Below, piece by piece: positions 7,935-16,497 of a stretch of 64,000 bases of DNA. The notes below the pieces were generated by a model. The model worked only from the letters and a program-made list of their open reading frames with translations, was not told where the DNA came from and made no database searches. The position numbers were made by a program, and so were the translations under genes. Position 1 is the stretch's first letter, and each line of letters starts with the position of its first letter. The stretch comes from CATQGW01 sp965262235 (GTDB lineage Bacteria; Chloroflexota; Dehalococcoidia; Bin125): the NCBI GenBank assembly GCA_965262235.1, contig OZ253504.1, positions 868,001 to 932,000 of the forward strand, written 5' to 3'.

Positions 7935-9275
7935 TCAGCCGCTGGTCCCGATCCGCTCGGGCACGCCAGCCACAACCGGACGCGGCCTAAGGCTGATCGG
8001 CAGGTGCTTGATCCCGCCGACGATTCCCGAGCGTAGCCGCTCGACCTCGCCATCGAGCTCAATCTCGTCCAGCCGGCTCAACACCTGCCGAAAGATCGCC
8101 CGCAGCTCCAGCCGCGCCAGATTCGCGCCCAGACAGAAGTGCTCGCCGAAGCCGCCGAAGGCGAGATGCTCGTTGGGCTCGCGTGCGATGTCGAAGACCT
8201 CAGGCCGCTCGAATACCTCCTCGTCGCGGTTCGCCGACGGGTACCACAGCACCACCTTCTCCCCCGCCGCGATCGCCTGCCCGCCGATCTCCGTGTCGCG
8301 CGTCACCCGCCGAGCCATGTGCGTCACCGGCGATGTCCAGCGCAGGATCTCCTCAACGGCGCTCTCCAGCAGCCCCGGGTCGGCCCGCAGCCGCCGAAGC
8401 TGTTCGGGGTGCTCGAGCAACGCCAGCATCCCACCCGATGTCGCGTTCCGCGTCGTCTCATTCCCCGCGATGATCAGCAGAAATCCGTAGCCGATCACAT
8501 CCTCCAGCGGCAGCGGCTGACCCTCGAACTCCGCCTGCACAATCGTCGTCATCAGGTCGTCAGCCGGGTGCTCGCGCTTCTCCTCAGCGAGCTGCGCAAA
8601 GTACTCCATCAGCTTCCGATTCGCCTCGCTCGACGTCTCGCTCGACGTGCGGCCCTCCTGATACTCGGGATCGGCCGCCCCCACGACCTGATTCGTCCAC
8701 AGGAACATGTCACCCCAGCGCTCCCGCGGCACCCCGAGCATCTCCCCGATCGCCGCGAGCGGCAGCCGCGCAGCCACCTCAGTCACAAAGTCAATCCGGC
8801 CTCGTCGCGCCACATCGTCAACCAACCGCGCCGCCGCCCGCTCGACCACCTCCGCAGCGATCGCCTCGATCCGCTCCTCAACGATGCTCATCCCTCGCGG
8901 ACTGAACCGCCGGTTGACATACCCCCGATACCGCCCATGCTCAGGCGGATCCATGTTGATCATCAGCTGCGTGCCCGAGCTCTCGTCCGCTCCATCCGCC
9001 TCCGCGCCGTCGCCCCCGTCGTCGTCGCCCTCCCCGTCGCTCTCCGCGACGAAGAGCTGCACATCACTGGAGAACGTCTCCGGATCCCGCGAGATGCGCT
9101 GAATGTCGCGGTACCTCGTGATCGCCCAAAACGACTCGCCACCCGGCCGTTCATACCAATACACCGGCGCCTCCCGGCGCAACAGCGCCCACTCCTCCCA
9201 CGGGTAGCCCCGCTCGGCATAGGACCCCGCGTTCAACAGATTGATCTGATCGAGCGACGAACCGCTGCTGGTCAT
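7935..9275 (-). CDS. Cytochrome P450 (second of a tandem pair)
   Basis: About 446 residues, clearly paralogous to the P450 at 6601-7878: the same N-terminal pattern (SYAERGYPWEEWALLRREAPVYWYER), I-helix AGNETTRN, ExxR in EEILRW and heme loop FGGFGEHFCLGANLAR. It differs by an acidic, low-complexity insert near residue 100 (GDDDGGDGAEADGADE), probably a surface loop. Start at the ATG at 9275 with GGAGCC upstream. No redox partner is adjacent. First gene of the P450 pair on this strand. Confidence 0.92.
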   Translation of the reverse strand: MTSSGSSLDQINLLNAGSYAERGYPWEEWALLRREAPVYWYERPGGESFWAITRYRDIQRISRDPETFSSDVQLFVAESDGEGDDDGGDGAEADGADESSGTQLMINMDPPEHGRYRGYVNRRFSPRGMSIVEERIEAIAAEVVERAAARLVDDVARRGRIDFVTEVAARLPLAAIGEMLGVPRERWGDMFLWTNQVVGAADPEYQEGRTSSETSSEANRKLMEYFAQLAEEKREHPADDLMTTIVQAEFEGQPLPLEDVIGYGFLLIIAGNETTRNATSGGMLALLEHPEQLRRLRADPGLLESAVEEILRWTSPVTHMARRVTRDTEIGGQAIAAGEKVVLWYPSANRDEEVFERPEVFDIAREPNEHLAFGGFGEHFCLGANLARLELRAIFRQVLSRLDEIELDGEVERLRSGIVGGIKHLPISLRPRPVVAGVPERIGTSG

Positions 9276-9414
9276 CAATGGCTCCAGGTCCCGGAGCGGC
9301 CACAAACCGCCCCGTCCGACGCAGCCAACCTACCCGTCAACCCACCCCACAGCGCATCGACTCCAGGCCCACGCTGTAATCCCGCATACACCGCTTCCGC
9401 GTCAGCCGCTCCCC

Positions 9415-9717
9415 GTGCGCCCGAATCAACCGACGGAGATGCGTGTGGAGCTGTATCCCATCTCCTGCGGCGTCCGCGCCGCTCAGCTGTTGCAGCTCCT
9501 GATCGCCGGCGGCGACGCAGACAGTCTCGTCGCCTTCGCGCAGCGCTACGAAAGCAAGTTGCGCCTGACGATCGCCGGCGAGTGCTACCCAAACCTGCCG
9601 CCCTCGATCGCCAATGCTGCGTTCACGACAACCGCCGCGTTGATAAGGCACGGATTCGACGGCGGCTCCGTCGGCCTTGCACTTCGGTGCCCTGACGTTC
9701 CGCGGCCGCGCGAATGA
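9415..9717 (+). pseudogene. C-terminal relic of a CocE-type hydrolase
   Basis: The frame reads PTEMRVELYPISCGVRAAQL and LLQLLIAGGDADSLVAF, then LRLTIAGECYPNLPPSIA. This aligns with the C-terminal jelly-roll of the hydrolase at 1730-3676 (PMHLRFELYPIGCTIRAGDR, LRLTLAAADANNLIVP, LTLGGEHPPNLQLPII). Nothing upstream encodes the catalytic domain, so this is the tail of a deleted second copy. It lies between the P450 pair and a low-GC gene, consistent with a recombination scar. Confidence 0.6.
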
Positions 9718-9968
9718 CCCGCTCGCACGCACCATCGGCTAACACTAGCCCCTATTCCGCTTATTTGCTTCCCACCGGCCAAGTGGCCCACACTCCGCCG
9801 AAGTCTGAGATCAATCCAACGCCCACCTCGCACGTCTCCCGCGGACCACACCAACCTTCCGCGCCCTGCAATCGAACCGTCGCCAGTTGAACACACGGGA
9901 ACGACCCTTGCGTCTCCGGTGCGCGCCTCATACATTCGAAATCAGCATCCGCGAAATAGGCGTGCACC

Positions 9969-10736
9969 ATGGCGGGCGATGACAACACGAAAAGGCTCGA
10001 AGAGATCTTGGCAATGTCGAGAGCGCTTCTCGCCTCCATGGACCACGTGATATCGACTGTGCCGGATAGCGGAAGCGGATGGCACTTTTCAACGTTTCGC
10101 GATTACGCTCTGCATTACAATAAGCTCGCTGAGGCTGCTGCGGAAGAGGAGCCGTCGCTCTCCCCCCTCCTCTTCGTATACGACCAGGCGAAGTTGCCTA
10201 ACTTTGCCAATACGGTGGGCATGGAACAGCATTCGCTGTTCCAAAATGTTCATGGGAGCATGTCCATGCTGTGCGCACTCCTAAGCTCCAACTTGGGAAG
10301 CAACAGTAGTTCCGTCGACGCAAGAGAGCTGGAGGATTTCCTCAGCTCCTCGTTGCGCCGCGCAATGCTGAGTGGCGAACCCAAGGACGAGGCAGAAGTC
10401 CAAGACACAATCGAGACGCTCTTAGTCGGACACGGCATGGCGAAAGGAATTGATTACGACAGGGAAACAGGACGGGTAAAACACTCAGGCAAAGAGTCGA
10501 TTCCAGATTTCATCTTTCGCCCATCATCAACAGCACTTGAAGTGAAGTTCACAAAGAGCAAACAGAGCCGATCGAGGATCGTGGACGAGATGAACGCCGA
10601 TATATCCGCATACAGTAAAGTCTACGAACATGTCATTTTCCTCGTCTATGACATCGGCTCGATCAGTGATGTCGAAGAATTCAAGCGCGACATCGAATCT
10701 GTTGCAGACGTGAGGGTGCTCGTTGTAAAACACTGA
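9969..10736 (+). CDS. Stand-alone protein with PD-(D/E)XK nuclease-like C-terminus
   Basis: 255 residues. The N-terminal 150 residues look helical and unfamiliar. The C-terminal 110 carry IPDFIFRPSSTALEVKFTKS, a PD-x9-ExK arrangement typical of the PD-(D/E)XK nuclease superfamily, followed by strand-like FLVYDIGS and VADVRVLVVKH. The family often serves in restriction and phage defence, but no methylase or ATPase partner is next to it. Base composition is visibly richer in A and T than the neighbours, a sign of recent transfer. It follows the CocE relic. Nuclease activity is inferred from the motif only. Confidence 0.65.
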   Translation: MAGDDNTKRLEEILAMSRALLASMDHVISTVPDSGSGWHFSTFRDYALHYNKLAEAAAEEEPSLSPLLFVYDQAKLPNFANTVGMEQHSLFQNVHGSMSMLCALLSSNLGSNSSSVDARELEDFLSSSLRRAMLSGEPKDEAEVQDTIETLLVGHGMAKGIDYDRETGRVKHSGKESIPDFIFRPSSTALEVKFTKSKQSRSRIVDEMNADISAYSKVYEHVIFLVYDIGSISDVEEFKRDIESVADVRVLVVKH

Positions 10737-10916
10737 TTCCACACGGCATCAACATTGAACACTGCCTCGTAAGTCTGCTTTTATACGATTCCTCCAATGC
10801 GCTTCCTGCTAGACCAGCCGATGCTGGCTCAGACGAGGGATCGGGTAGCTTCGCGGTTCGCCGTCCTGACGATCGACCGCTGATCGCCTCACCGTCAGCT
10901 AGTGCCCGCTTCCGCG

Positions 10917-12083
10917 TCAGCCGCTCCCCGTGCTCAGCAGATCTCGCGCCATGATGATCCGCTGCACCTCGCTCGGACCCTCCCCGATCCGCCGAATCCG
11001 CATCTCCCGATACCAGCGCTCCAGCGGCAGATCCTTCGTCACCCCGATCCCACCGTGAATCTGGATCGCCCGGTCCACCACCCGGCTCGCACCCTCCGTC
11101 GACGTCAGCTTCGCCATCGCCGCCTCAAATCGGAACGGCTCGCCCAACTCCGCCTTCTCCGCCGCCGCCAGATACATGAACCGGCTCGTCCGAATATCAA
11201 TCTCGTTGTCGACGACCATCCACTGGATCGCCTGCCGCGACGACAGCGGCGCACCAAACGTCTCCCGCTGCTTGCTGTACGAGATCGCCAGCGCCTGCGC
11301 CGCCACCGCGATCCCCACGCACGTCGCCGAATACGGAATCCGCTGACGCGTCAGCGCCGCGTTCGCCAGCGAGAACCCGCCACCCTCCTCGCCCAGCAGA
11401 TTCGCCGCCGGCACCCGCACGTCGTCAAACGACAGCTCGGTCCCATAGTTCGCCGACCGCAACGTATGCACCACCCGCCGCACCTCGAACCCCGGCGTAT
11501 CCGTGTCCACCAGAAACGCCGATATCCCGCGCCGACCCTTGGAAGGATCCGAGCGCGCAAACACCAGCCCAAAATCCGCCCGGTCCGCCCCCGAGCTGAA
11601 CAGTTTCGACCCGTTCAACACCCAATCGTCCCCATCCTTCACCGCCCGCGTCTGAATCGCCCGCGCCGGGTCCGATCCCCCGCTCGGCTCCGTCAGCCCA
11701 AAGAACGACCGCTTCTCGCCCCGCAGCATCGGATACAGATAGCGCTCCTTCTGCGCCTCGCTCGCCGAATACAGCTGCGCCAGCCCCGCCGACCCAAACG
11801 CCCCGTAGCACGGCAGATACAGCCCCGCCCGATGCTGCGACATCTCCTCCGCCACCAGCCCCCGCGTCGTCAGCGGCAGCCCCGGCCCGCCGTGATCCTC
11901 CGGCACATCGATGTGATACAGCCCCATCCCCCGCACGATCTCCTTCAGCCGATCCAGCTCCCCCGGCGGCAGCTCCACCGCGTCCGGATCCAGATCCCGC
12001 TCCAGCGGCGCGACCTCCTCACGCACAAACCGACGCACCGCGCCAGTGATCATCCCCTGCTCTTCCGTCATGTGGAAATCCAT
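10917..12083 (-). CDS. Acyl-CoA dehydrogenase
   Basis: FAD enzyme of 388 residues, the normal length, catalysing alpha,beta-desaturation of an acyl-CoA in beta-oxidation or a related route. Visible: FFGLTEPSGGSDPA in the mid domain, QIHGGIGVTKDLPLERWYRE, and the C-terminal IGEGPSEVQRIIMARDLL whose GEG Glu is in the catalytic-base position. Electrons would pass to an electron-transfer flavoprotein not encoded here. GGAGGGGG precedes the ATG. The ATG shares one base with the stop of the GIY-YIG-like gene upstream, so the two are translationally coupled. The CaiB pair further upstream on the same strand suggests an acyl-CoA degradation operon. Confidence 0.93.
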   Translation of the reverse strand: MDFHMTEEQGMITGAVRRFVREEVAPLERDLDPDAVELPPGELDRLKEIVRGMGLYHIDVPEDHGGPGLPLTTRGLVAEEMSQHRAGLYLPCYGAFGSAGLAQLYSASEAQKERYLYPMLRGEKRSFFGLTEPSGGSDPARAIQTRAVKDGDDWVLNGSKLFSSGADRADFGLVFARSDPSKGRRGISAFLVDTDTPGFEVRRVVHTLRSANYGTELSFDDVRVPAANLLGEEGGGFSLANAALTRQRIPYSATCVGIAVAAQALAISYSKQRETFGAPLSSRQAIQWMVVDNEIDIRTSRFMYLAAAEKAELGEPFRFEAAMAKLTSTEGASRVVDRAIQIHGGIGVTKDLPLERWYREMRIRRIGEGPSEVQRIIMARDLLSTGSG

Positions 12084-12475
12084 CAGTCCCCCTCCGTGCC
12101 CGCTCGCCGGTCGTCCGATCTGCGCAGCCGCCCCAGCTGCGGCTGATCCTGCCAGTCGCCCGCCGCGTTGCCCGGCGGCCAGTCGACCCGCTCATCCCGC
12201 TGGTACTGCATCAGCATCTCCAGCCGCTTCGTCGTGTACTGCTGATTCGATTCCCAGCGAAAACTGTGCGCCCGCTCCCGCAGCACTGGATTCGCATCCG
12301 CCCCGCCGAAGTGCAGCGCCAGCCGCGATCGCAGCCCAAACGGCTCCCGTCCCCCAGCCTGCCCGATGTACAGCAACGACCCGTCCCGATCCGCGATCTC
12401 ATACACCCCAAGCACCGCCGGCACCGACCGAATCGCCTCCGCCGACCCCACAATCCAAGGCTTACGAATCCCCAC
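12083..12475 (-). CDS. GIY-YIG-like small protein
   Basis: 130 residues. The N-terminal half has GVYEIADRDGSLLYIGQAGG followed by an Arg (LRSRL), the spacing of the GIY-YIG fold: a G-V-Y strand, a Y-I-G strand about ten residues later, then the Arg of the next helix. The C-terminal half has a hydrophilic helix (TTKRLEMLMQYQRDER) and a disordered tail. GIY-YIG domains cut nucleic acids, but many single-domain members have no known role. Start is the GTG at 12475 with GAGGAGGG upstream. Its stop overlaps the acyl-CoA dehydrogenase start by one base, an odd pairing for a nuclease-like protein. Confidence 0.6.
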   Translation of the reverse strand: MGIRKPWIVGSAEAIRSVPAVLGVYEIADRDGSLLYIGQAGGREPFGLRSRLALHFGGADANPVLRERAHSFRWESNQQYTTKRLEMLMQYQRDERVDWPPGNAAGDWQDQPQLGRLRRSDDRRAGTEGD

Positions 12476-12549
12476 GAGCCCTCCTCAACTCCCCAGATGC
12501 TACCGCCCGATCGCTCCCGCCCGCCGCGGGCCCAGGAGGACACTTCACA

Positions 12550-13833
12550 TCAGACCAACGTCTCAGCAACCACCCCCGCCGCTACCAACCCCCCAATTCG
12601 CTCTGCCGAGTACCCCAAGATCTCCCCCAACACCGACCGCGTATCCGCCGCAAACAGCGGCGCTGCCGACTTTGGCGGCGACGGCGTCTCCGACAGCCGA
12701 TACGCCGCCTGCGGCGCCGGCGACGCCCCAACCTGCGGATGCTCCAGCGCCCCCACGGCCTGGCGCGCCACAATCTGCGCGTCCCGCAACAACGTCCTGG
12801 CCCCCATCACCGCCGACGCAGCAACGCCCGCCCGCTGCAACCGCTCGGCCAGCTCGATCGCGTCCCATCCCATCGTCCACACTCCCAGCGCCGCGTCGAG
12901 CGCCTCGCGATGCTTCCAGCGCCGCAGTGATGTCGAAAACCGCGAGTCGCACGCCACATCCGCATCGCCCCACTCGCGCAGCAGCGCAGCCCACTCGGCA
13001 TCGTCGCGACACGCCACCGCGATCCACGCATCCGGATCATCCTCACTCGCACGCGCCCGATACACCCCATGCGGCGCCCACGACGTGTGCTCGTTCCCAA
13101 TCCGCGCAGGCTCCCGACCCGTCAGCTGCGCCGCCACCAGCGCATCGCCCACCAGCTGCAGCTCCCCCTCCAGCATCGCCAGCTCAACCGTCTGGCCCAC
13201 GCCGTCCCGCTCCCGCGCTCGCAGCGCCGCGATCGTCGCCGCCGCCGCGTGCAGCCCCGCGTTCTGGTCGCAGTAGAAGTTGCCCGGCTTCAGCGGCGGC
13301 CCATCCCGATATCCCGTCAGCCACGACAGCCCGCTCATCGCGTCAATCCCCGGCCCGTATGAAATCCGGTCCCGCCACGGCCCGCTCATCCCGAACGCAG
13401 GCATCCGCACATGAATCAGCCGCGGATTCCGCGCATGCAACACCTCCCAGCCCAGGTCGAAGTTCCCCATCACCCGCGGCGAGTAGTTCTCCACCACCAC
13501 ATCACTCACATCCACCAGATCGAGAAACACCTCGCGTCCCGCGGGCGTCGCCAGATTCAGCGCCACCGACCGCTTGCTGTTCGCCAGCTCGTTCAGCCGC
13601 GGCTCCCGATTCCACGGCTCGTCGGGACCGCCAGCCGGCGCCGCGAGCGCCGATGTGGGATTCCGCGGCCGCCCCCACGGCGTCTCGATCCGCACAACCT
13701 CCGCACCCAGCGCCCCCAGCAACAGCGTGGCCACCGGACCCGCGACGGCGACCGTCATATCCAGCACCCTGATACCCGCCAGCGGCCGCCTCGACACCGT
13801 CGGATACGCCGCCAACTTCGCCTCAGCTAACAC
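12550..13833 (-). CDS. CaiB/BaiF family CoA transferase with the usual Asp
   Basis: Family III CoA transferase, 427 residues. N-terminal RPLAGIRVLDMTVAVAGP and ALGAEVVRIETPWG are the CoA-binding Rossmann part. The catalytic Asp lies in GNFYCDQNAGLHAAAATIAAL, a typical context, after the segment YGPGIDAMSGLSW. It moves CoA between carboxylic acids without ATP. The GTG start at 13833 lies inside the upstream CaiB gene (11-bp overlap), so the two are co-translated. That partner lacks this Asp, which suggests a heteromeric enzyme in the style of SmtAB or BbsEF. Confidence 0.9.
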   Translation of the reverse strand: MLAEAKLAAYPTVSRRPLAGIRVLDMTVAVAGPVATLLLGALGAEVVRIETPWGRPRNPTSALAAPAGGPDEPWNREPRLNELANSKRSVALNLATPAGREVFLDLVDVSDVVVENYSPRVMGNFDLGWEVLHARNPRLIHVRMPAFGMSGPWRDRISYGPGIDAMSGLSWLTGYRDGPPLKPGNFYCDQNAGLHAAAATIAALRARERDGVGQTVELAMLEGELQLVGDALVAAQLTGREPARIGNEHTSWAPHGVYRARASEDDPDAWIAVACRDDAEWAALLREWGDADVACDSRFSTSLRRWKHREALDAALGVWTMGWDAIELAERLQRAGVAASAVMGARTLLRDAQIVARQAVGALEHPQVGASPAPQAAYRLSETPSPPKSAAPLFAADTRSVLGEILGYSAERIGGLVAAGVVAETLV

Positions 13834-15049
13834 CCGCGCGCCTCCACCTCACCCGCTCAGCCGGCCCACCCAACAACTCCGCCGCGTCGTCCAGCCGCGG
13901 CGCCGCACCATCAACCCACGCCGTCTCGCCAAACCGCATCGCCGGACCCGGGGCGAGCACCGTCGTCCCGTCGCCCACCGCGACCCGCTGAAAGAAATCA
14001 CGAGCCGCGTGCTGACCATCCACGTCCGCCAGCACCTCCGACGGCTGCAACACCTCCGTGAACGGCAGCCGCAGCTCCTGCGCCCGCCGCACCACCTCTC
14101 GCCGCGGCAGCGTCTCCAGCAGCGGCGCCATCAGCGCATCAACTTCGTCCGCCCGACCCATCAGCGACGCGATCATCTCCCGCGCAGCCAGCCGCGGCTC
14201 GTCGAACAGCACCGCCATCTGCTCCGGATACCGGTTGTTGCAGTGCGCGTGAACCCACCCATCGGCGCACGGCCGGATCGTGCTCGGATACAGATGCCCC
14301 GGACCAAAGCCCACCAGACGCGCCCCATTCCGCATCGGCTCGCGGTCGTGAAACCAGGCGTGCTGGTAGCCCCCGCCCAGCAGGAAGGCCACGGCCTCCT
14401 CGATCGCGACGTCGATGTGCTGCCCGCCGGCCTGACCACACGCTTGTGCGTGCAAAGCGCCGAGAATCCCCAGCGTGGCGTGCACCCCAGCCTGCAGGTG
14501 CGCCTGCTCGCCCCACGCCTTGACCGGCTCCCGCTCCGGCTCGCCGCCGATCCGCAGATACCCGCCCGCCGCGTACGAAGTCAGCTCCGTCGCCCGCCAG
14601 TCCGCCTTCGGCCCCGTCCAGCCATACGGAGTGATCGTGCAGACCTGCAAGCTTGGATGCCTCGCCCGAAGCTCCGCCGGTTCGATCCCACGCTCCCCGC
14701 ACACCGCTCGATCCAGGTCGCTCACCAGCACGTCCACGTCATCCAACAACTCCCCAAGCAACCGCCGTCCCGCCGCCGACCGCAGCTCCAGCCGCACCGA
14801 CCGCTTGCGCCGGTTCAGATGCAAGTGCATCGCCGACCCCTCGCGGTCCGGAACATCGCCCCGAAACCCGCCCCACCTCCGCAGCCCCGTCCCGCCGGGC
14901 GGCTCCACCATCAACACCTCAGCCCCCATCCCCGCCAACAGCCGACCCGCGTACGCCCCCGCCGCCGACTCGGAGATCTCGATCACGTAAAGGCCATCCA
15001 GCGCAGGCGCAGACACACCGCCAAGAATACCGCCACCCCCCTCCGTCAT
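13823..15049 (-). CDS. CaiB/BaiF-like CoA transferase with Asp replaced
   Basis: 408 residues with the family fold (ALDGLYVIEISESAAGAYAG, GMGAEVLMVEPPGG). In the region that aligns with the partner's catalytic CDQNAGLH, this protein reads AHLQAGVH, so His stands where Asp is expected. By hand alignment it should be unable to form the aspartyl-CoA intermediate. It overlaps the active partner gene by 11 bp and probably forms a structural or substrate-binding subunit. ATG at 15049 is used; a GTG at 15016 is also possible because similarity to the decayed duplicate upstream begins there. Confidence 0.82.
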   Translation of the reverse strand: MTEGGGGILGGVSAPALDGLYVIEISESAAGAYAGRLLAGMGAEVLMVEPPGGTGLRRWGGFRGDVPDREGSAMHLHLNRRKRSVRLELRSAAGRRLLGELLDDVDVLVSDLDRAVCGERGIEPAELRARHPSLQVCTITPYGWTGPKADWRATELTSYAAGGYLRIGGEPEREPVKAWGEQAHLQAGVHATLGILGALHAQACGQAGGQHIDVAIEEAVAFLLGGGYQHAWFHDREPMRNGARLVGFGPGHLYPSTIRPCADGWVHAHCNNRYPEQMAVLFDEPRLAAREMIASLMGRADEVDALMAPLLETLPRREVVRRAQELRLPFTEVLQPSEVLADVDGQHAARDFFQRVAVGDGTTVLAPGPAMRFGETAWVDGAAPRLDDAAELLGGPAERVRWRRAGVS

Positions 15050-15602
15050 CCCTGCGCCCTCCGTAATTCCCGCGCCCTCTCAGTCATCCCCTGCGCCCCC
15101 CTTCCGTCATTCCTGCGCAGGCAGGAATCCATGCGACCACCATCGCATCAACCACGCCCGAACCCTCCGACGGCCCTCCGATCCCCCAACCGCCGCGCTT
15201 CCCCCCCCGTTGCCGTACGCCCCCGCCGCCGTCTCCGGGATATCGATCACACAAAGGCCATCCAGCGCAGGCGCAGACACGCTGCCGAGAACACCGCCAC
15301 CCCCCCCCCCGTCATTCCTGCGCAGGCAGGAATCCATGCGACCACCATCGCATCAACCTCGCCCGCACCTTCCGACGGCCCTCCGATCCCTCAATCGCCG
15401 CGCTTCCTCCTCGTTGCAGTGGGACCCGCCGATCCTCATCCCTGCCCCCCCCGCGCGGGGGGAGCTGCCGCAGCCTGCCCCTGCGCAGGCAGGGGGCTGA
15501 GGGGGGAGGCCTCCTCCACCGGAGCGCCACAATCCCTCCCACTTGACAACTCCCACGCCAGTCGGTCTAATGCCTCCACCACACTAGTACGGACGTTCTC
15601 CC
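15050..15602. repeat. Decayed duplication of a CaiB 5' end plus palindromic repeats
   Basis: No intact gene. The stretch at about 15,216-15,303 repeats the first 30 codons of the CaiB gene (reverse strand: SVSAPALDGLCVIDIPETAAGAYG) with substitutions. GTCATTCCTGCGCAGGCAGG followed by AATCCATGCGACCACCATCG occurs twice (from about 15,106 and 15,311). A REP-like repeat with the inner palindrome CCTGCCCCTGCGCAGGCAGG lies at about 15,444-15,510. The two offsets differ (264 and 205 bp), so insertions or deletions have occurred since the duplication. Confidence 0.65.
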
Positions 15603-16400
15603 ATGCACATCCCTCCTCAGCGCCGCACCCGCATCCTCGAAGCCCATCGCCTCCGCCGCCGTGGTCGGTCGCTCCGCAAAATCGCCGAGCAACTCGATGT
15701 CTCCCCCGCCACCATCCACGCCGACCTCCAGTTGCTCGAATCCAACTGGCCCGACATCGCGCGCCCCACCGCACAGGACGCGTTGCTCGAACAGCTCACA
15801 CGCCTTCGCGCCCTCGCCGACCGCCTCACCACCGACGGCCCGCTCGCTCCCCTGACCCACTTGGGCTACGAAGACAACGGCCGCCATGTCAATCTCCTCG
15901 ACCGCTTCGTCACCCAACATCCCCAGCTCGTCACCGAGCTCCATCGCATCCACTACCACGCCATCGCCGCCGTCTCCCGCGAGCTCCGGCTCACCGCCGA
16001 CCGAATCCTCGCCACCTCGCGCGCCGAGAACGCCGACATCGCCGACATCGATCCCACCGACACCCCCTCAGACCAGCTCACCGACGCCCTCGGCGAATCG
16101 CTCCTCGAACCCGACGAGCACGACACCCCCGAGACGCTGCCCGAGCCCACTCCAGACGCGGCCCAATCGATCACCTCAACTGATCCACACCAAACCACGC
16201 TGAACGGAACCGATCACTCGGCGCCCATCCCACCAGATACAGAGCCCGCGCCACTCGGCGAGGAAGCCAAATTTATCAGCGAACTGATCACCGACTTCCC
16301 GGGCGCCCCCGAAGAACACCAGGAATTCCTCAGAGAACTCGAAACCCAACTCGCCCAACTCGGCCACCTCCCCGAAATCCCAGTCCCCACCCCTCGATAA
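15603..16400 (+). CDS. HTH DNA-binding protein with acidic C-terminus
   Basis: 265 residues. Residues 10-55 form a helix-turn-helix (RRGRSLRKIAEQLDVSPATIHADLQLLE) of the kind found in DeoR-like and sigma-region-4-like regulators. The middle is helical; residues 145-235 are acidic and Pro-rich and probably disordered; the end is again helical. No ligand-binding or enzymatic domain is visible. It lies upstream of, and in the same direction as, four tandem PaREP1-like genes and could control them, but this is only from position. Confidence 0.65.
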   Translation: MHIPPQRRTRILEAHRLRRRGRSLRKIAEQLDVSPATIHADLQLLESNWPDIARPTAQDALLEQLTRLRALADRLTTDGPLAPLTHLGYEDNGRHVNLLDRFVTQHPQLVTELHRIHYHAIAAVSRELRLTADRILATSRAENADIADIDPTDTPSDQLTDALGESLLEPDEHDTPETLPEPTPDAAQSITSTDPHQTTLNGTDHSAPIPPDTEPAPLGEEAKFISELITDFPGAPEEHQEFLRELETQLAQLGHLPEIPVPTPR

Positions 16401-16497
16401 CCCCCCTCTGCCTGATCCGCCCTGCCGGACGACCCCACTAGCGCAGTCGTCAGCGCTAGTATCTACACGAATAACGACCAGCCGGCGGAGCGAGCGA

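Noticed and set aside
6310..9695. Long Arg/Pro-rich open frames on the plus strand (726 and 518 codons).
   Set aside because: They are antisense to the two P450 genes, have low-complexity basic translations and no family motif. High GC leaves such frames open by chance.
9585..9935. Minus-strand 116-codon frame next to the CocE relic.
   Set aside because: No ribosome site, no motif, and it overlaps the antisense of the relic.
10797..10886. A 29-codon frame MRFLLDQPMLAQTRDRVASR ending in FAVLTIDR.
   Set aside because: The start resembles PIN-like DUF5615 toxins, but it is too short, and the rest of the family is missing. It could be a deleted relic; evidence is insufficient to list it.
13574..16183. 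An 869-codon plus-strand frame across the CaiB pair, the repeats and the HTH gene.
   Set aside because: It runs antisense to two clear genes and out of frame through a third; the translation is Arg/Pro/His-rich without structure.
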